This document shows, piece after piece, positions 12,741 through 24,120 of a stretch of DNA of 64,000 nt; within the stretch, counting starts at the first letter, position 1; each line of letters opens with the position of its first letter. The notes beneath the pieces were generated by a model, which made no database searches, was not told the origin of the DNA, and worked only from the letters and a program-made list of their open reading frames with translations. Source of the stretch: Zeugodacus cucurbitae (Eukaryota > Arthropoda > Insecta > Diptera > Tephritidae). The position numbers and the translations under genes were made by a program. The stretch spans positions 56,500,501 through 56,564,500 of the forward strand of contig NC_071671.1 in NCBI RefSeq assembly GCF_028554725.1. Direction: 5' to 3'.

Positions 12741-15700
12741 TTTATTATTATTTTTTATTTATTAATAATATATATATTATATATTTTATTTAAATTTCAT
12801 ACTATTTTTTATTTTCTTTTAATACTTTCGTAAAGCATTATTATTCAGTTTTATTAATTTTCAATATGAAAATCTTGCAAAAATTGCAAAAATTGCTTTA
12901 GCGATGCAATAAAGTATGCAAAACATTGCGGGTGAGGATCATTTCCAATACAAAATATTCGCAGCTCCACGATTCTGCTATATATACTTTTTTATTAAAA
13001 TTGTGTTCGACTTAAGACCTTTATAGACTCAATGTGATTTAAAGTAAATTTAGTGATCTTTAAGAAAAATAATATCGCAATTAAGAAAAGATAATTAGCA
13101 CATTCTATTAAGTTCTGAAATAATTAAATTTATTGAAGCTTAATTTGAGTATTTCTTAAATATTTTTGAATTGAATTTTTTTTTTCTTTAATTATTTTAA
13201 ATTTGTTTACATATTTTTTATCAATTTCTTAGAATTTCGATCGACCTTTTTTTTCAAAGTGGTATTTTATATAAGATCGCATGAAAACTTTTGGAACGGA
13301 ATGTTCTTCCAAGAATGAAAATGGAAAAAATGTTCTTTCGTTTATGAGATATATCTACACTCTTCTTCAAAATACCAATATGTATTATGCACTGGATTTA
13401 TAGATCACACGGTATGACAGGTCGTATGAGTAACATCAGAAGTTCACTGATCTCTTTTGAGATATGAAGAGCTTATAATCTTTGCAGAGCTTGTATACTA
13501 ATTTGCAATAAAAATATGATTTTAAATGAAAAAATCTGAACTTTCAGTAATTTTGTTGATATAATGAAGCTATGTTGCCGATCATGTTAAGCGAGGATCA
13601 CTTGCTAAATGCTCTAAATTGCAGTTTATATTTATTTAATAGCATTTCAGGGAACATTTGAGTATTATTTTTAATAAATAAAGTATTTCTTTGGTATTGG
13701 ATTAATGAAAATTGATCAAGGTACTAATTTGATCAATTGATTAATTGTAATGATTTTATGGTTTTATTAATTACTTGATAATATTTTGCTATATAATTTA
13801 TAGTATTTTTCAAATCGTCTTCGTCAAGAAAAATATTTATTATTTCTATTTAGAATTATCAATTATTATTTTTGTTAAATTATTGTTATTTTTTAATGTT
13901 TTTGAATACTAAAAATGATTATTTTATTCGCTTCGTTGATTAATATTTAGTGAAAATGTTTCTACAACACCTTTATCATTAATTAATTTTAATTAAATAT
14001 TTTTATTATTTTTATTGTTTTTATTGTTTAACTGATTACTTCAATTAATTAATTACTGTAATTTTTATTTTTAATTAATTATATATTTTGGCTTTTAATT
14101 TTTTATATCTTTTCTATTTAAATCTGTCTGTCTTATTGTTTTTGCATTTACATTTGTTTTTGTTTTTGTCACGATCATCACGCAGTCTCCCAACATGCGT
14201 ACGCTTGGCCGTCGATGTGCGTGCGCCGCAAAGCACGCAACATTTTTGTACCTCAACAACAGCAAGAAGCGACCCATCGACACACCACCAACAACAATAA
14301 CAACTTCGTTTATATTTATATAGAATCAAATAAGCACTAAACTATAACTCGTACATTTTGTCTTAGATGCAGCAGCAACGGCGTCTATAGTAAGGAATCG
14401 AAGCAGTAGCAGCAACAGCAGCCACCATAGCGAAGCGAACTACAAAAATCATCGAACACACTGCACGCAAGAATTTTCACTTATGAGAGACATTTTGCGT
14501 TTGCGGGCGTTTTTATATGCGCCACACACTCGGCCGCGCCACCGATGAATCCGCCGATCGGGTGGGGATATGCAAAAAACCAAAGACAGCAGATGCGTTC
14601 AACGGCGTTAAAATCGCAACAGCAAGTACAGCAACAACAACAGCAATGCAACGTACTTGCACACAAAGCACGAGTCTAAGGCACTCGTATTGTACGGCAG
14701 TAAACGAATGGCGAAGGCGACGAGCAATGCGGCAAAGTAAAATGCAAAAACAATAAAAGCAAACGTAAGGAAGAAGGAAGTGAAATGCAAAAAAATGCTG
14801 TAGTAACCAAGAGGAAGAGGGTCGGGTGGCGGCGCGGTAGTAGGCGATGAATCTGAGCGCGCTTTGGATGGATGCTGTGTGGATTTTAGGAGCATTCGGC
14901 GCACAGCTTTCGTGCTCGGCGCCTGAGCTTTCACTCAGTTTACAGTCGCTGAGCTTTCGAGTTTGTGGAAACTTGGAATTTTAGCTGTAACGACAGCGGT
15001 CAGTAAACTTTGTCGTTGAATATTTTGAGTAACAAATAGAGGCATCTGTGAAAGAAGTGACGGGATAGTTTTTGGGCTTAAACTACAGTAAGATTTCGCC
15101 ATTTAAGTTATTAGAAAGTTGTCTGGGTGTTGTTCAATACTTAAAAATTTAAAGTGGAATTGTGGACTATAACCAATATTATAAGCCGGGGTTTAAGGAT
15201 AAGGTCCACATTGCCACCAAAAACCAAGAAACTTTCATAACTGATTTTGGATGAAAGTAGTAATTGTGAAAAACGTTGCCTGTGATTTTGAATGTGAATT
15301 ACAAACGAGTACTGAAGGAATTTATTATTTTACAGAACCTTTTCGTGTATTTTAGACTTGTAAAAGTGTCTTATAAAAATTATAACCTGAAAATTGCATT
15401 AAGATTCGATAAATAAAATAGATAATAGAAACTCTTCCAAATGTTTCCCTTTTGAGAGCCAATGATTTAATTGAAAATTTTGAAGAAATTTTATCGACAA
15501 AAGTATCTTTTTTTCGTTCAAAATATTTTATTTCTTAGTTTATTTTAAATATTAATCAAAACCGTCAACATTTTGCGAGCTTTTAGTTTATATTTTCAAT
15601 GTTGTGCCTCAAAAAGCTCTCATTTACATATTTCCACTCAATTTACACTCATTTTCCCCTGCATTCATAATTCTCACTCAACTCAAATTTCCCCTTGAGC

Positions 15701-16690
15701 ATAAAAAGCAGTTTTCTAACCCCACCAAGTACGCAAATGAACGCTTACTACACTCCAAATAAGGTTCGCACACCAACTGTGACTTCGTTACACTTCGTAT
15801 GCATTCGTTATGCTTATCGCCGTACCTCCTTTCAGAGCATAAGCTTCGTGTACGCGCAGAAACATTCATCGTAGTGCAATGCGTTTAAAATTTCATCGGC
15901 GTTCATTTTATTCCCCTGAAATTCATGCGTTCACTGAGCTCGCACTTGCCAAATGTAATAACCTAATCATTCGGTTATTGTAATCGTAATACGAGCACGC
16001 TGCTAGTTGTAACAACATGCGCCCTTTAAATCACATGATTTCCTGCTCAGTTTCAATGCTCAAATTCATTTTCGCACCCTTTCCATTACTCTCATATGCG
16101 CCCTCTTTCAGTCTCGCTCTCGCTCTCTCCCGCGTTGAGTTGCGTTCGTCAACACTTCCGTCTACATTTTACGCTCGTTTGGTGTCGTGTTCATTCTGTC
16201 GTTGCAGTAGTATGTGTTTGCAGGCGAGTAAACATCGTATCGTATTGCCGTCGTCGTTTCTGTCATTGCCGTTGCGTTGCATCTTCGTGTTATGCGTGTG
16301 GCATGCGACGGCATCTTTTGATTACTTACTACTCCCACGCTGATTACAATTTTTACGCTGGCTTAGCTGTTATAGTTGTTGTTTTCCCCGTCATGGTCGT
16401 GTCCCTTAAAATGTGCAACCAATACCTCTACACACATGAGACCAAGGTATTCTACCAATACCAATGTATGTATATGGCATACGAAGATAAGCAGTTACTT
16501 GCGCAAATATATCAAGTTGCCAAAAAATTTTGTCAACGTATTCATTTCATTGCTCATTGCATTGTATATCTATAAGGAAGGACTATCATGATTACTCTTC
16601 AATTATTTCCCTGATAGTAAAATTGTATGGTCTGCCGATATAAGTATGTTTGTCGAATAGACCCGAAATTGACATGACAGTAACATATTA
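12741..16690. other. Non-coding DNA; more GC-rich island at 14.2-15.0 kb
   Basis: Positions 12.7-14.1 kb are very AT-rich with nothing recognised. Around 14180-15010 the base composition shifts: CAGCAGCAA runs, several CG dinucleotides and a TCAGTT initiator-like site near 14935 could mark a promoter or untranslated first exon. No open frame with a domain is present and no TATA box is obvious. A frame of 159 codons at 16096-16575 is Cys/Val/Arg-rich with no domain and overlaps another frame, so I do not call it a gene. Confidence 0.4.
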
Positions 16691-17769
16691 GTTACCTTTT
16701 TGTCATTTAATTTTCGCGTCTATGTATAAGGCGCTACAGTGCTCGTATCTGGCATTACTATACATCTTTGAAAGGTCTTGACATAACCTACAAAGCGACG
16801 TTCAACAGTTATGGACGTGTAAACGTGGAAATTCGTGCTATTTTAAAGATTTCCTTCGTTAAAGGCAAATCCGCTAGAGAAAAGTTCCGAGAGATTAATG
16901 GTGTTTTGAGGGATGGTACTCCATCACTTCGAACTGAGGAGGAATAGTTTCGACGATTCAGAGCAGGTGAAAACGACAGCATGGATAAGCCAGCCGGCGG
17001 GAGACCTATGATGACGAATACCGATCAAATCATGGAAAACCTCGAGTTAGACCGGCATCGTGACATCGCCCAGGAGATGAGAGTTAGTCACCAAACCATT
17101 TTAAACCATCTGCAGAAGGCTGGATACACAAAAAAGCTGGACCGATTCAACGCCTGCTGTTATGCTGCTGAAACGGAACGAACTCGACCCATTTTTGAAG
17201 CGGATGGTGACTGGCGACGGAAAATGGATCAAATACGACAATATCAAGCGAAAAAGCGGTCCTGGTCGAATGCCGGTGATTCGTCCCAAACAGTGACCAA
17301 GCCGGGATTGACCGCCATGAAAGTTTTGCTGTGTGTTTGGTGGAATTAAAAGGGAATCATCCACTATGTGCCTCTCCCATATGGCCAGACGCGTAATTCT
17401 ACCATCTATTGCAAAGAACTGGACCGTTTGAAACAGGCAATCGACCAGAAGCGTCCAGAATTGACCAACAGGAAGGGTGTAGTATTTCACCAGGACAACG
17501 CCAGACCACACACTTCGTTGATGACTCGTCAGAAGCTACAGGAGCTCGGATGGGAGGTTTTATCGCATCCACCATATAGCCCGGCCATTGCGCCAAGTGA
17601 TTACCTGTCCTGTTCCTGTCCATGGCGAAGGCCATGAACTCAATAGTGGTATTCGAAAAGTGGCTGCCCGAGTTCTTCGCCAATAAGGGGGGAGGGTGAC
17701 TGTTCTGTAACACTTTTTATAAAGCATTGAATAAAGAGCAAAAAAGTGAAAGAAAGATATTTGACAACC
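16691..17769 (+). mobile_element. Degenerate DD34D mariner, copy 1
   Basis: The right TIR is intact enough to read (inverted GGTTGTCAAATATCTTTC ending 17769, then TA). The left TIR has lost about 20 bp but the following 'cctttttgtc' and 'atacatctttgaaaggtctt' align with copy 2 (21159-22134). It belongs to the same family as copies at 21159, 27417 (minus strand) and 36350. At 1079 bp it is the longest of the four, yet it carries a stop, several small deletions and a frameshift. Confidence 0.88.
16825..17740 (+). pseudogene. Mariner DD34D transposase pseudogene, copy 1
   Basis: The start codon is lost (GTG where copy 2 has sequence after ATG). The first helix-turn-helix reads VEIRAILKISFVKGKSAREK and is cut by a TAG in place of Trp near 16945. 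The second DNA-binding region (RDIAQEMRVSHQTILNHLQK) lies at about 17060-17120 after a 9-nt loss. A further deletion of about 40 nt falls just before 'gattcaacgc'. The first catalytic Asp sits in TGDGKW, where the family has Glu after Asp, and is followed by a frameshift. The second is in HQDNARPH and the third in APSDY, with 34 residues between them, the DD34D spacing of mariner. The protein is dead. Confidence 0.88.
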
Positions 17770-17771
17770 TA

Positions 17772-20700
17772 GTATATAGCCTAGATTCTAGAGAAACTTT
17801 ACTTTTTGAGAATATGAAGTCTTCATCTTGGGATAAGTTTCCCTACATATATACATATATATTCATATTTAAGATTGTTTCCACTTTCTGTAGATGACAT
17901 CTGGCTTTTTTGCTGAAATTCGATGTTCTTTTGTTACTATCTTTTTCAGTTTGATAGTTCTATAAATTTAAATTGAAATGAATGTGGTGGACAGATCAAA
18001 ATAGTTGTGGACTAATTTTAAAAAAGAAGAAGTTTTACTGTGAAGATCGCCTGCATCCGGGAGATGACTCAAACGCCTTGGACGACCTAGGAGATTCTAT
18101 TGGCTACCGTTATTACCGACACTAGTAACCATCCTAGCGTCACCAAAATTGCTATGGCATTTAGGGAACGGAACTACGCTCTTCTTCTTCCAAACTTCGG
18201 GAGGTATATGGGGCTAGAGAAAGTTTTGTCCCAATATTACCAATTTTTGCTACAGAATATCCTGCTCTTATCTAATATGTATATCTTCTAACTTTACAAA
18301 ACTTGGAGAGGCGTTTTAATAGCCACATTTTCGGACAAACAGCGGCACATTAAGTCTACCTAAGCATAATTTTTTTTTGACAACTTATGAAAGATATCAT
18401 CATCACCATAATTGGTCTATGTGGGACCTGTTGACCCACCAGAATAACCTAATCTAACCTATGAATTAATGCTTTTCCTATTGAGAAATAACCTCGCGGT
18501 ATGCTTAATAACACGATTTTATTAATTCTTGTAGAATCAAATAAATTTTAAAGAAAAGCGCGATAAATGGAGTCAATAGTAAAAGTCGAAAACAGAAAAA
18601 GCTTATATAATAGGAAAATAATATATATTTATTAGCTTTATGTAATTTTAGATATCGAATAGATGCATTTGTAATAGGTTATAACAACCTGGGGTATCCA
18701 TATTAATTAGCTAGACCTATTAATTTCTTGAGATAGAACGTTGTGGAATGGAAAATCTAATCCGATTACAATTATCTAACGATAGACAGAGGCTTTTCCC
18801 TCTCTGGATGAGATTTTAAATATATATTTTTCGGACAATTATTATATTAAGGTGCTGATAGGAACCTACGGTATCGAGGACCTTTTAAGTATTGAGAGGT
18901 ATACAACATTGAAACGCTTTTTAAAAGGCTTCTCATTAAACTTTAATGATCTCCATTGGACTTATCAGCTCTCCTTTTCCAACAAACTAAAGTAATATAG
19001 TTAATATCCCCAACCCATAAACGATAACAGCTCCAAAAATACATCACAAAAACTCAACAACCACACCATTAAATCGCATAGGAAGCAAACAAATTAAAAT
19101 TTGCAATGAAAATCACGAAATAAGCACAGTTAAGCACCTTGTCGCAACATGAAAAATAAATTTCAAATTCAAAGCAAACAATTGACAAAATATGGCGCAA
19201 TTGAATGTGCCACATTGTCAACACTTTCGCTGTGCCGTCAATGCATTAACGGCACATGCACACTAAGCTCGGCAGTGGCAATAATAAGGAGCAAATAGAG
19301 GGAGTGGAGTGGGGGGGAATGAAGTGTGAAAACTCATTGTGACAAATCACAAGTAAATCAGCTAGTCGCCTGAAAAAAGATGGCAACATGGAACGTGCGA
19401 AATGTGTGAAAACGGATGCGGAAATGCATAAATTTGTTATAACCATTAAGTGGGCAACAAAAAAAAAAGAGTGCTAAACTGGCGAAATTTTCGCGTGACG
19501 CAAACGCAGACACACAAGCGCACAAATCCAACGTGCCGCCGCGGAAACTGTTTACTTAATCTGCGATTTTGCATATAAAAAGAATCGTGAACGCGAAAAG
19601 GAATGGTGAGGTGGAGTGAAGAAAATGTGTGTGCGTATTTGAGATCATATCAAAGCAATAGCAACGCACGCCTTGTGGCAAGGGAACACGACGCGACGCC
19701 TGGCGGTGATGTAGCGTGAGCGATAAGCGTGAAGTGGCAAATGGCTGACTGTTGCTGTTGCCACAAGCCAAAAGTCAACACCGAGGCACAAACACTCATA
19801 TAAACATACATTTTCGAGGCAGAGTCAGAGACACAGTGAGAGGCAAGCAGCGCAGACGTGCGAAAAAAGTAAAGTTGCAAATTGGTAATTCCAAATGCGA
19901 AAAGCCAATCTCAATGACGGTGAATTAGTCGCGCGTTCATTTTTTTCGGCGATATTTGTCGCGCTTTCAAGCTGGCGCCGCAACTGAAGTGGCCAGTGGC
20001 GTGAGTACGCCATTGAGCGGCACATTTGTAGATTTTATCGGCAACGCCAAATGAGCAAAATAATTCACAAACGCTGATATGGCACACAACGGCATGCCAC
20101 AAAAGCACGCGCGCACAGATATATATATATATATAGAACTTGCAACAATTTGTGGCAAGCATATTATGGCATATTGTGAGATGCACACACTGCCAAAAAA
20201 AACAACAAAATTAAATATTTAGTAAATTAATTTGCACGCTTAACTAGCAGCATTTCAACGCCAACCAACAGCAGCAGTAGCAGTGGCAACAGCAACAACA
20301 ACAAAATCGCTCTTGCAATTCAATCGCCAACAATTCAATTATACACAATTGAATTCAATATGCGCGCACAATTGAATCGGGCGCAGCAATCGGCTACCAA
20401 ATTGGCAAACTGGCAGTTGCAGGCAACATGCCACACAAAAACAACAACAATAACAACAATAGCAGCAGCAGCAACAAATTGTCGCACAATAAGCAAAACA
20501 TCAACAACAGAAGATCGATGGGCAGCGCTGATAAACGCGTCACAACTCAGCAAGCAACAACAACAACAAATAGTTGTTCTTACTCACTTCTGCCTTGTTT
20601 AGTTTTGGCGAGTGATTGGCCGACAAAATTTCGCCTGTACAACAAAGCAAAAGAATTGAAACGAAAAATTGCAAAGTGCAATTGGCCAGCGACAAACCAA

Positions 20701-21156
20701 GAACAACAACAACATTGATTTGCTGGTTTATGCAACAACAACAAAATGAGCAGCAATTGTTGAGCGGCAATCGAGTGTGGCAAGGTGTGCGTTGTGTCGC
20801 AGGCTTCCCTGTTTAGCCATGGATTTGCGTTGCGGCTGCCAAGGTAATACTCAAAGACTTTGCTGAGGAGAATGCGCCTGTTCGATTGGAAAATTTGAAA
20901 TTTTCCACAATGCGGTGAAATAATTGAGAAAAGCAATACAATTCTTTTTCGGGGTAATGGCGAAGAGATTTGTTACTTTTTATCAGCTTTGAAATGAAAC
21001 TGGCGATTTTGTGGGCAAATTTAGATGTAGCTTTCGAAATAGAAGTGGGAAAAATCATAGAGAAACTTAACAAGTTACGAAAATGCTTACAATATTGAAA
21101 AATTCATTGTTACAGGATTTGTATAGGAACGCTCTTGTTCTATTACAGCTAAACAT
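17772..21156. other. Non-coding DNA, possible LINE tail at 18.4 kb
   Basis: No gene is recognised. Around 18390-18470 'ctgttgacccaccagaataa' runs into 'cctaatctaacctatg', which resembles the CCTAACC-rich 3' ends of some fly LINEs, but the evidence is thin. From 19.0 to 20.8 kb the sequence is more GC-balanced with CA, CAG and CAACAA runs and overlapping Gln/Thr-rich frames on both strands. These are simple-sequence by-products without domains. Confidence 0.45.
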
Positions 21157-21158
21157 TA

Positions 21159-22134
21159 GGTTGGCAAATATCTCTCTACCGCCTTTTTGTCTTTTGAATT
21201 TCGCAGCTATGTATAAATCGCTACCGAGCTCGTATCTGGCAATACTATACATCTTTGAAAGGTCTTGACATAACCTACAAAGCGATGCTATGCATGATTA
21301 GTTTGGATATTGCGATTCAACAGTTATAGACGTGTAAACATGGAGTTCTCTAACGCCGAAATTCGCGCTATTTTAAAGGTTTCCTTCGTTAAAGACAAAT
21401 ACGCTAGAGAAACGTTTCGTGAGATTAATGGTGTTCTGGGGGATGGTACTCTATCACTTCGAACTGCGAAGGAATGGTTTCGACGATTCAGAGCGGTTGA
21501 AAACGACACCATGAATAAGCCAGCCGGCGGAAGACCTGTGACGACGAATACCGATCAAATCATGGAAAACATCGAGTTAGACCGGCATGTGTCAACTCGT
21601 GACATCGCCCAGGAGATGGGAGTTAGTCACCAAACCATTTTAAACCATCTGCAGAAGACTGGATACACAAAAAAGGTTGATGTTTGGAACCGCATGATTT
21701 GATGCAAAAAACCTTCTGGACCGAATCAACGCATGTGATATGCTGATGAAACGGAACGAACTGGACCGCTTGAAGCAGGCGATCGAGCAGAAGCGTCCAG
21801 GATTGGCCCACAGGAAGGGTGTAGTGTTCGACCAGGACATCGCCAGACCACACACTTCGTTGATGACTCGTCAGAAGCTACGTGAGCTCGGATGCGAGCT
21901 TTTATCGCATCCACCATATAGTCCGGTCATAGCGCCAAGTGATTACCACCTACCTGTTCCTCTCCATGGCGAACGCCCTTGGTGGTGTAAAGTGGAACTC
22001 AAAAGAGGCTTCTGAAAAGTGGCTGTCCGAGTTCTTCGCAAATAAGGAGGGGGCTTCTAAATCCTATCACTGTAAAACTTTTTATAAAGCATTGAATAAA
22101 AAGCAAAAAAACGGAAGGGAGATATTCGCCAACC
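21159..22134 (+). mobile_element. DD34D mariner, copy 2, internally deleted
   Basis: The left TIR is GGTTGGCAAATATCTC at 21159 after a TA (21157-21158). The inverted right end GGTTGGCGAATATC closes at 22134, with AT rather than TA beyond it. Untranslated leader and coding segments align with copy 1. The first catalytic region is missing: 'cggaacgaactggaccgctt' near 21755 joins sequence that in copy 1 lies about 240 bp apart. In copy 1 the two sides carry 'gaactcgaccc' and 'gaactggaccg', so the loss probably occurred between short direct repeats. Confidence 0.9.
21340..22100 (+). pseudogene. Mariner DD34D transposase pseudogene, copy 2
   Basis: The best start is the ATG at 21340 (MEFSNAEIRAILKVSFVKDK). 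The frame stays open for 120 codons to 21702, covering both helix-turn-helix motifs (EWFRRFRAVENDTMNK; STRDIAQEMGVSHQTILNHL). Small frameshifts near 21685-21710 end it, and the segment holding the first catalytic Asp is deleted. A second open stretch (21740-22015) has the second Asp in DQDIARPHTS, where Asn of DNA is replaced by Ile, and the third in APSDY. Two separate frames could only give non-catalytic fragments. Confidence 0.88.
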
Positions 22135-22261
22135 ATATATTATTTATTTGAATAGCCCCAAAGGTGTTATGTAAGCAGGATGCGAATCTTTGTTTAAAAT
22201 CTGACAAAGCAGAGATCCAAACGGATATCCTTACCGTTTACAAGCATAGAAAAAATCACTG

Positions 22262-22417
22262 AAGGAGCCAAGGCCGAGTTAGAGAAGTGTTTCGACGATT
22301 GGAAGAAGCGCTGGCATAAAGTCGAGTGGGGACTATTTTAAAGGCGACAACATTAATGTAGACTCAATGTATAAATATATTTTAAAAAAAATTCCGCTAT
22401 TTTTTTAACTCACATCG
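22262..22417 (+). pseudogene. 3' end of another mariner-type transposase
   Basis: The sequence reads KAELEKCFDDWKKRWHK and, after a frameshift, SSGDYFKGDNINVD. This is the conserved C-terminus of a mariner transposase family different from the four copies nearby. It is followed by 'attccgctatttttttaact', which looks like that family's right TIR when inverted. The rest of the element is missing upstream. The inferred TIR resembles the ends of the MITE at 51130-51269. Confidence 0.65.
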
Positions 22418-22419
22418 TT

Positions 22420-23018
22420 TCTCTTAAGTTTACTTTATACTTCTTTCCTCTATGAGACTTCTACTAGAAGAAACTTTGATGAAGTCATATTCAGTTTATG
22501 TAAAATCAAAATGAACTCCTACAATTGACAAGATCTATACACCAAAAGTGCATCCCAGCACTCATATATTAGATTATAGGTTACTAAAAAAAAAAAAAAA
22601 AATGTTGACAAAAATGACAACCCTGCTCTCTAGTTACTCTATTCTTATAAAAATCTCCCATAACCGGAAAGGAATTAAAGCTCAACGTCAACGTGCTAAT
22701 TGTACGCTATCAGCATTGTTTCAAAAGTGGAAAACTTATCAAACATCAAATTTAGGAGAACTCTGACCATTTATTGTCCTCCTCAATCTTGCTAAAAGTT
22801 CTTTTGGACCATTCATCCAACTTTCACCAAATAGTGGAAGAACTTCCCCGAGTCATTCAATACTTAACAGGACCTTAAGTAATATAGATTTTCATTATGT
22901 AGGGTAGTGATGTTAAAATAAATATTTCGAAAAGTAAAAAACAAATATTATTTCATTCACAGAGACTAGATTCGACGATATGGTGAATGCTAAAGCAATT
23001 CGAAACCCAATTCATTTC
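22420..23018. other. Non-coding DNA, nothing recognised
   Basis: AT-rich sequence with a 15-A run near 22587. No domain, TIR or RNA gene was seen. Confidence 0.5.
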
Positions 23019-23790
23019 TATACTCTCGCAACAAAAGTTGCTAAGAAAGTATTATAGTTTTGTTTACATAACGGTTGCTTGTAACACCTAAAACTAATCG
23101 AGTTAGGTATGGAGTTATATATACAAAAATGATCAGGGTGGGGAGTAAAGTTCAAATCCGGATGTCTGTCTGCCTGTCCGTCTGTGCAAGCTGTAGCTTG
23201 AGTAAAAATTGAAATATTTTGATGAAACTTGGTACATATATTCCTTTGCACCATAAGAAGGTTGCTTTCGAAGATGGGCGAAATCGGTATACTGCCACGC
23301 CCACAAAATGGCGAAAATGGAAAACAGATAAAGTGCCATAACAAAGCCATAAATAAAGCTATAAAAGGAAAATTGGGTACAAAGGATCGCACTAGAAAGG
23401 TGCATATTTGAATGATATTTTTTTGGGAAAGTGGGCGTGGCTCTGCCACCTACTAAGTTTTTGGTATGGTTCAAAAAATCGGACGCCCAACTCCAAAACA
23501 AAGTTTATGTTTAATTGTACTTCTAAAAGTGCTTTAATTCAGTAAGGAAAACCATCAGAAAAGTTAAATTTCATTATAAAGATGGAAAAGAATTCGGTTC
23601 ATAACATTTTCCTGATTTCCCAATGATATGTTATGAAAATAGGTCAAATAGGTTCATAACCGCGCCTACTTACCATATACCAGAACTTTGAAGTCGATCT
23701 GCATCCTTTACTTTACAATATGTAAAGTAAGCACTAGTGAAAATATCGAAACTGAACGGTTACACCCGAACTTAGCCCTTCCTTACTTGT
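23019..23790 (+). repeat. TACTCTCGCAAC dispersed repeat, internally deleted copy
   Basis: It starts ATACTCTCGCAACAAAAGTT and ends in 'cggttacacccgaacttagc' and 'ccttccttacttg'. The hallmark internal block 'gtctgtctgcctgtccgtct' is followed by 'gcttgagtaaaaattgaaat' and 'gatgaaacttgg'. It is shorter than the 39925-41115 copy because the segment after 'gtgaaaatatcg' (about 23748) jumps straight to the 3' terminus. Coding potential is not evident; open frames on the minus strand are not conserved in length between copies. The family is widespread in fly genomes to my recollection, but I cannot name its class. Confidence 0.85.
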
Positions 23791-23848
23791 ACATTTATAT
23801 TAGCTGTTAATGATTTTTTTAGAAGCAGATGCCTGATTCAAATATACA

Positions 23849-24120
23849 TCCATACATATAATAATATTAATATTATAAATGCGAAAGTAACTCTGTCTGT
23901 CTGTTACTCTTTCTCGCCTAAACGGCTGAACGGATTTTGATGAAATTTGGTATGGTGATAGATGATAACCTAGAAATGGTCATAGGCTATAAATAATCAT
24001 GCCATCGTTCTTAGTGGGTAGGCAGTAGGCAGAAAACTGCATTGAGTTAGTGATTTTTTATGGTTTTTGCTGGGAGTTTTGCTCTATCATGTTCCGGACG
24101 AAGTCGCGGGTAAACGCTAG
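23849..24120 (+). mobile_element. Probable non-autonomous Helitron (272 bp)
   Basis: It starts with TC after an A and ends CGCTAG before a T, the ends and A|T target expected of Helitrons. The body ('aatgcgaaagtaactctgtc', 'gaacggattttgatgaaatt', 'ggacgaagtcgcgggtaaac') closely resembles a short element common in many insect genomes. The GC-rich segment before CTAG may form the terminal hairpin. No Rep/helicase coding sequence is present. Confidence 0.55.

Noticed and set aside
12272..12793. 173-codon open frame rich in Phe, Tyr, Ile and Leu
   Set aside because: It is the translation of the (TTTTA)n microsatellite; a stop-free 5-bp repeat gives a long frame with no biological meaning.
14180..15010. 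GC-richer island as a promoter with a first exon
   Set aside because: A TCAGTT initiator-like site and CAG runs are present, but there is no TATA box, downstream element match or coding frame to support a gene.
16096..16575. 159-codon frame as a possible membrane protein
   Set aside because: The sequence is Cys/Val/Arg-rich with overlapping frames and no domain; I see no evidence for transcription or conservation.
18390..18470. Possible LINE 3' end with CCTAATCTAACC
   Set aside because: Only a short AACCTA-like stretch is present, with no coding remnant or clear tail, so it is not listed as an element.
20335..20936. Gln/Thr/Asn-rich frames resembling polyQ exons
   Set aside because: CAACAA and CAGCAG runs open frames on both strands here; no conserved domain or start context distinguishes a real exon.
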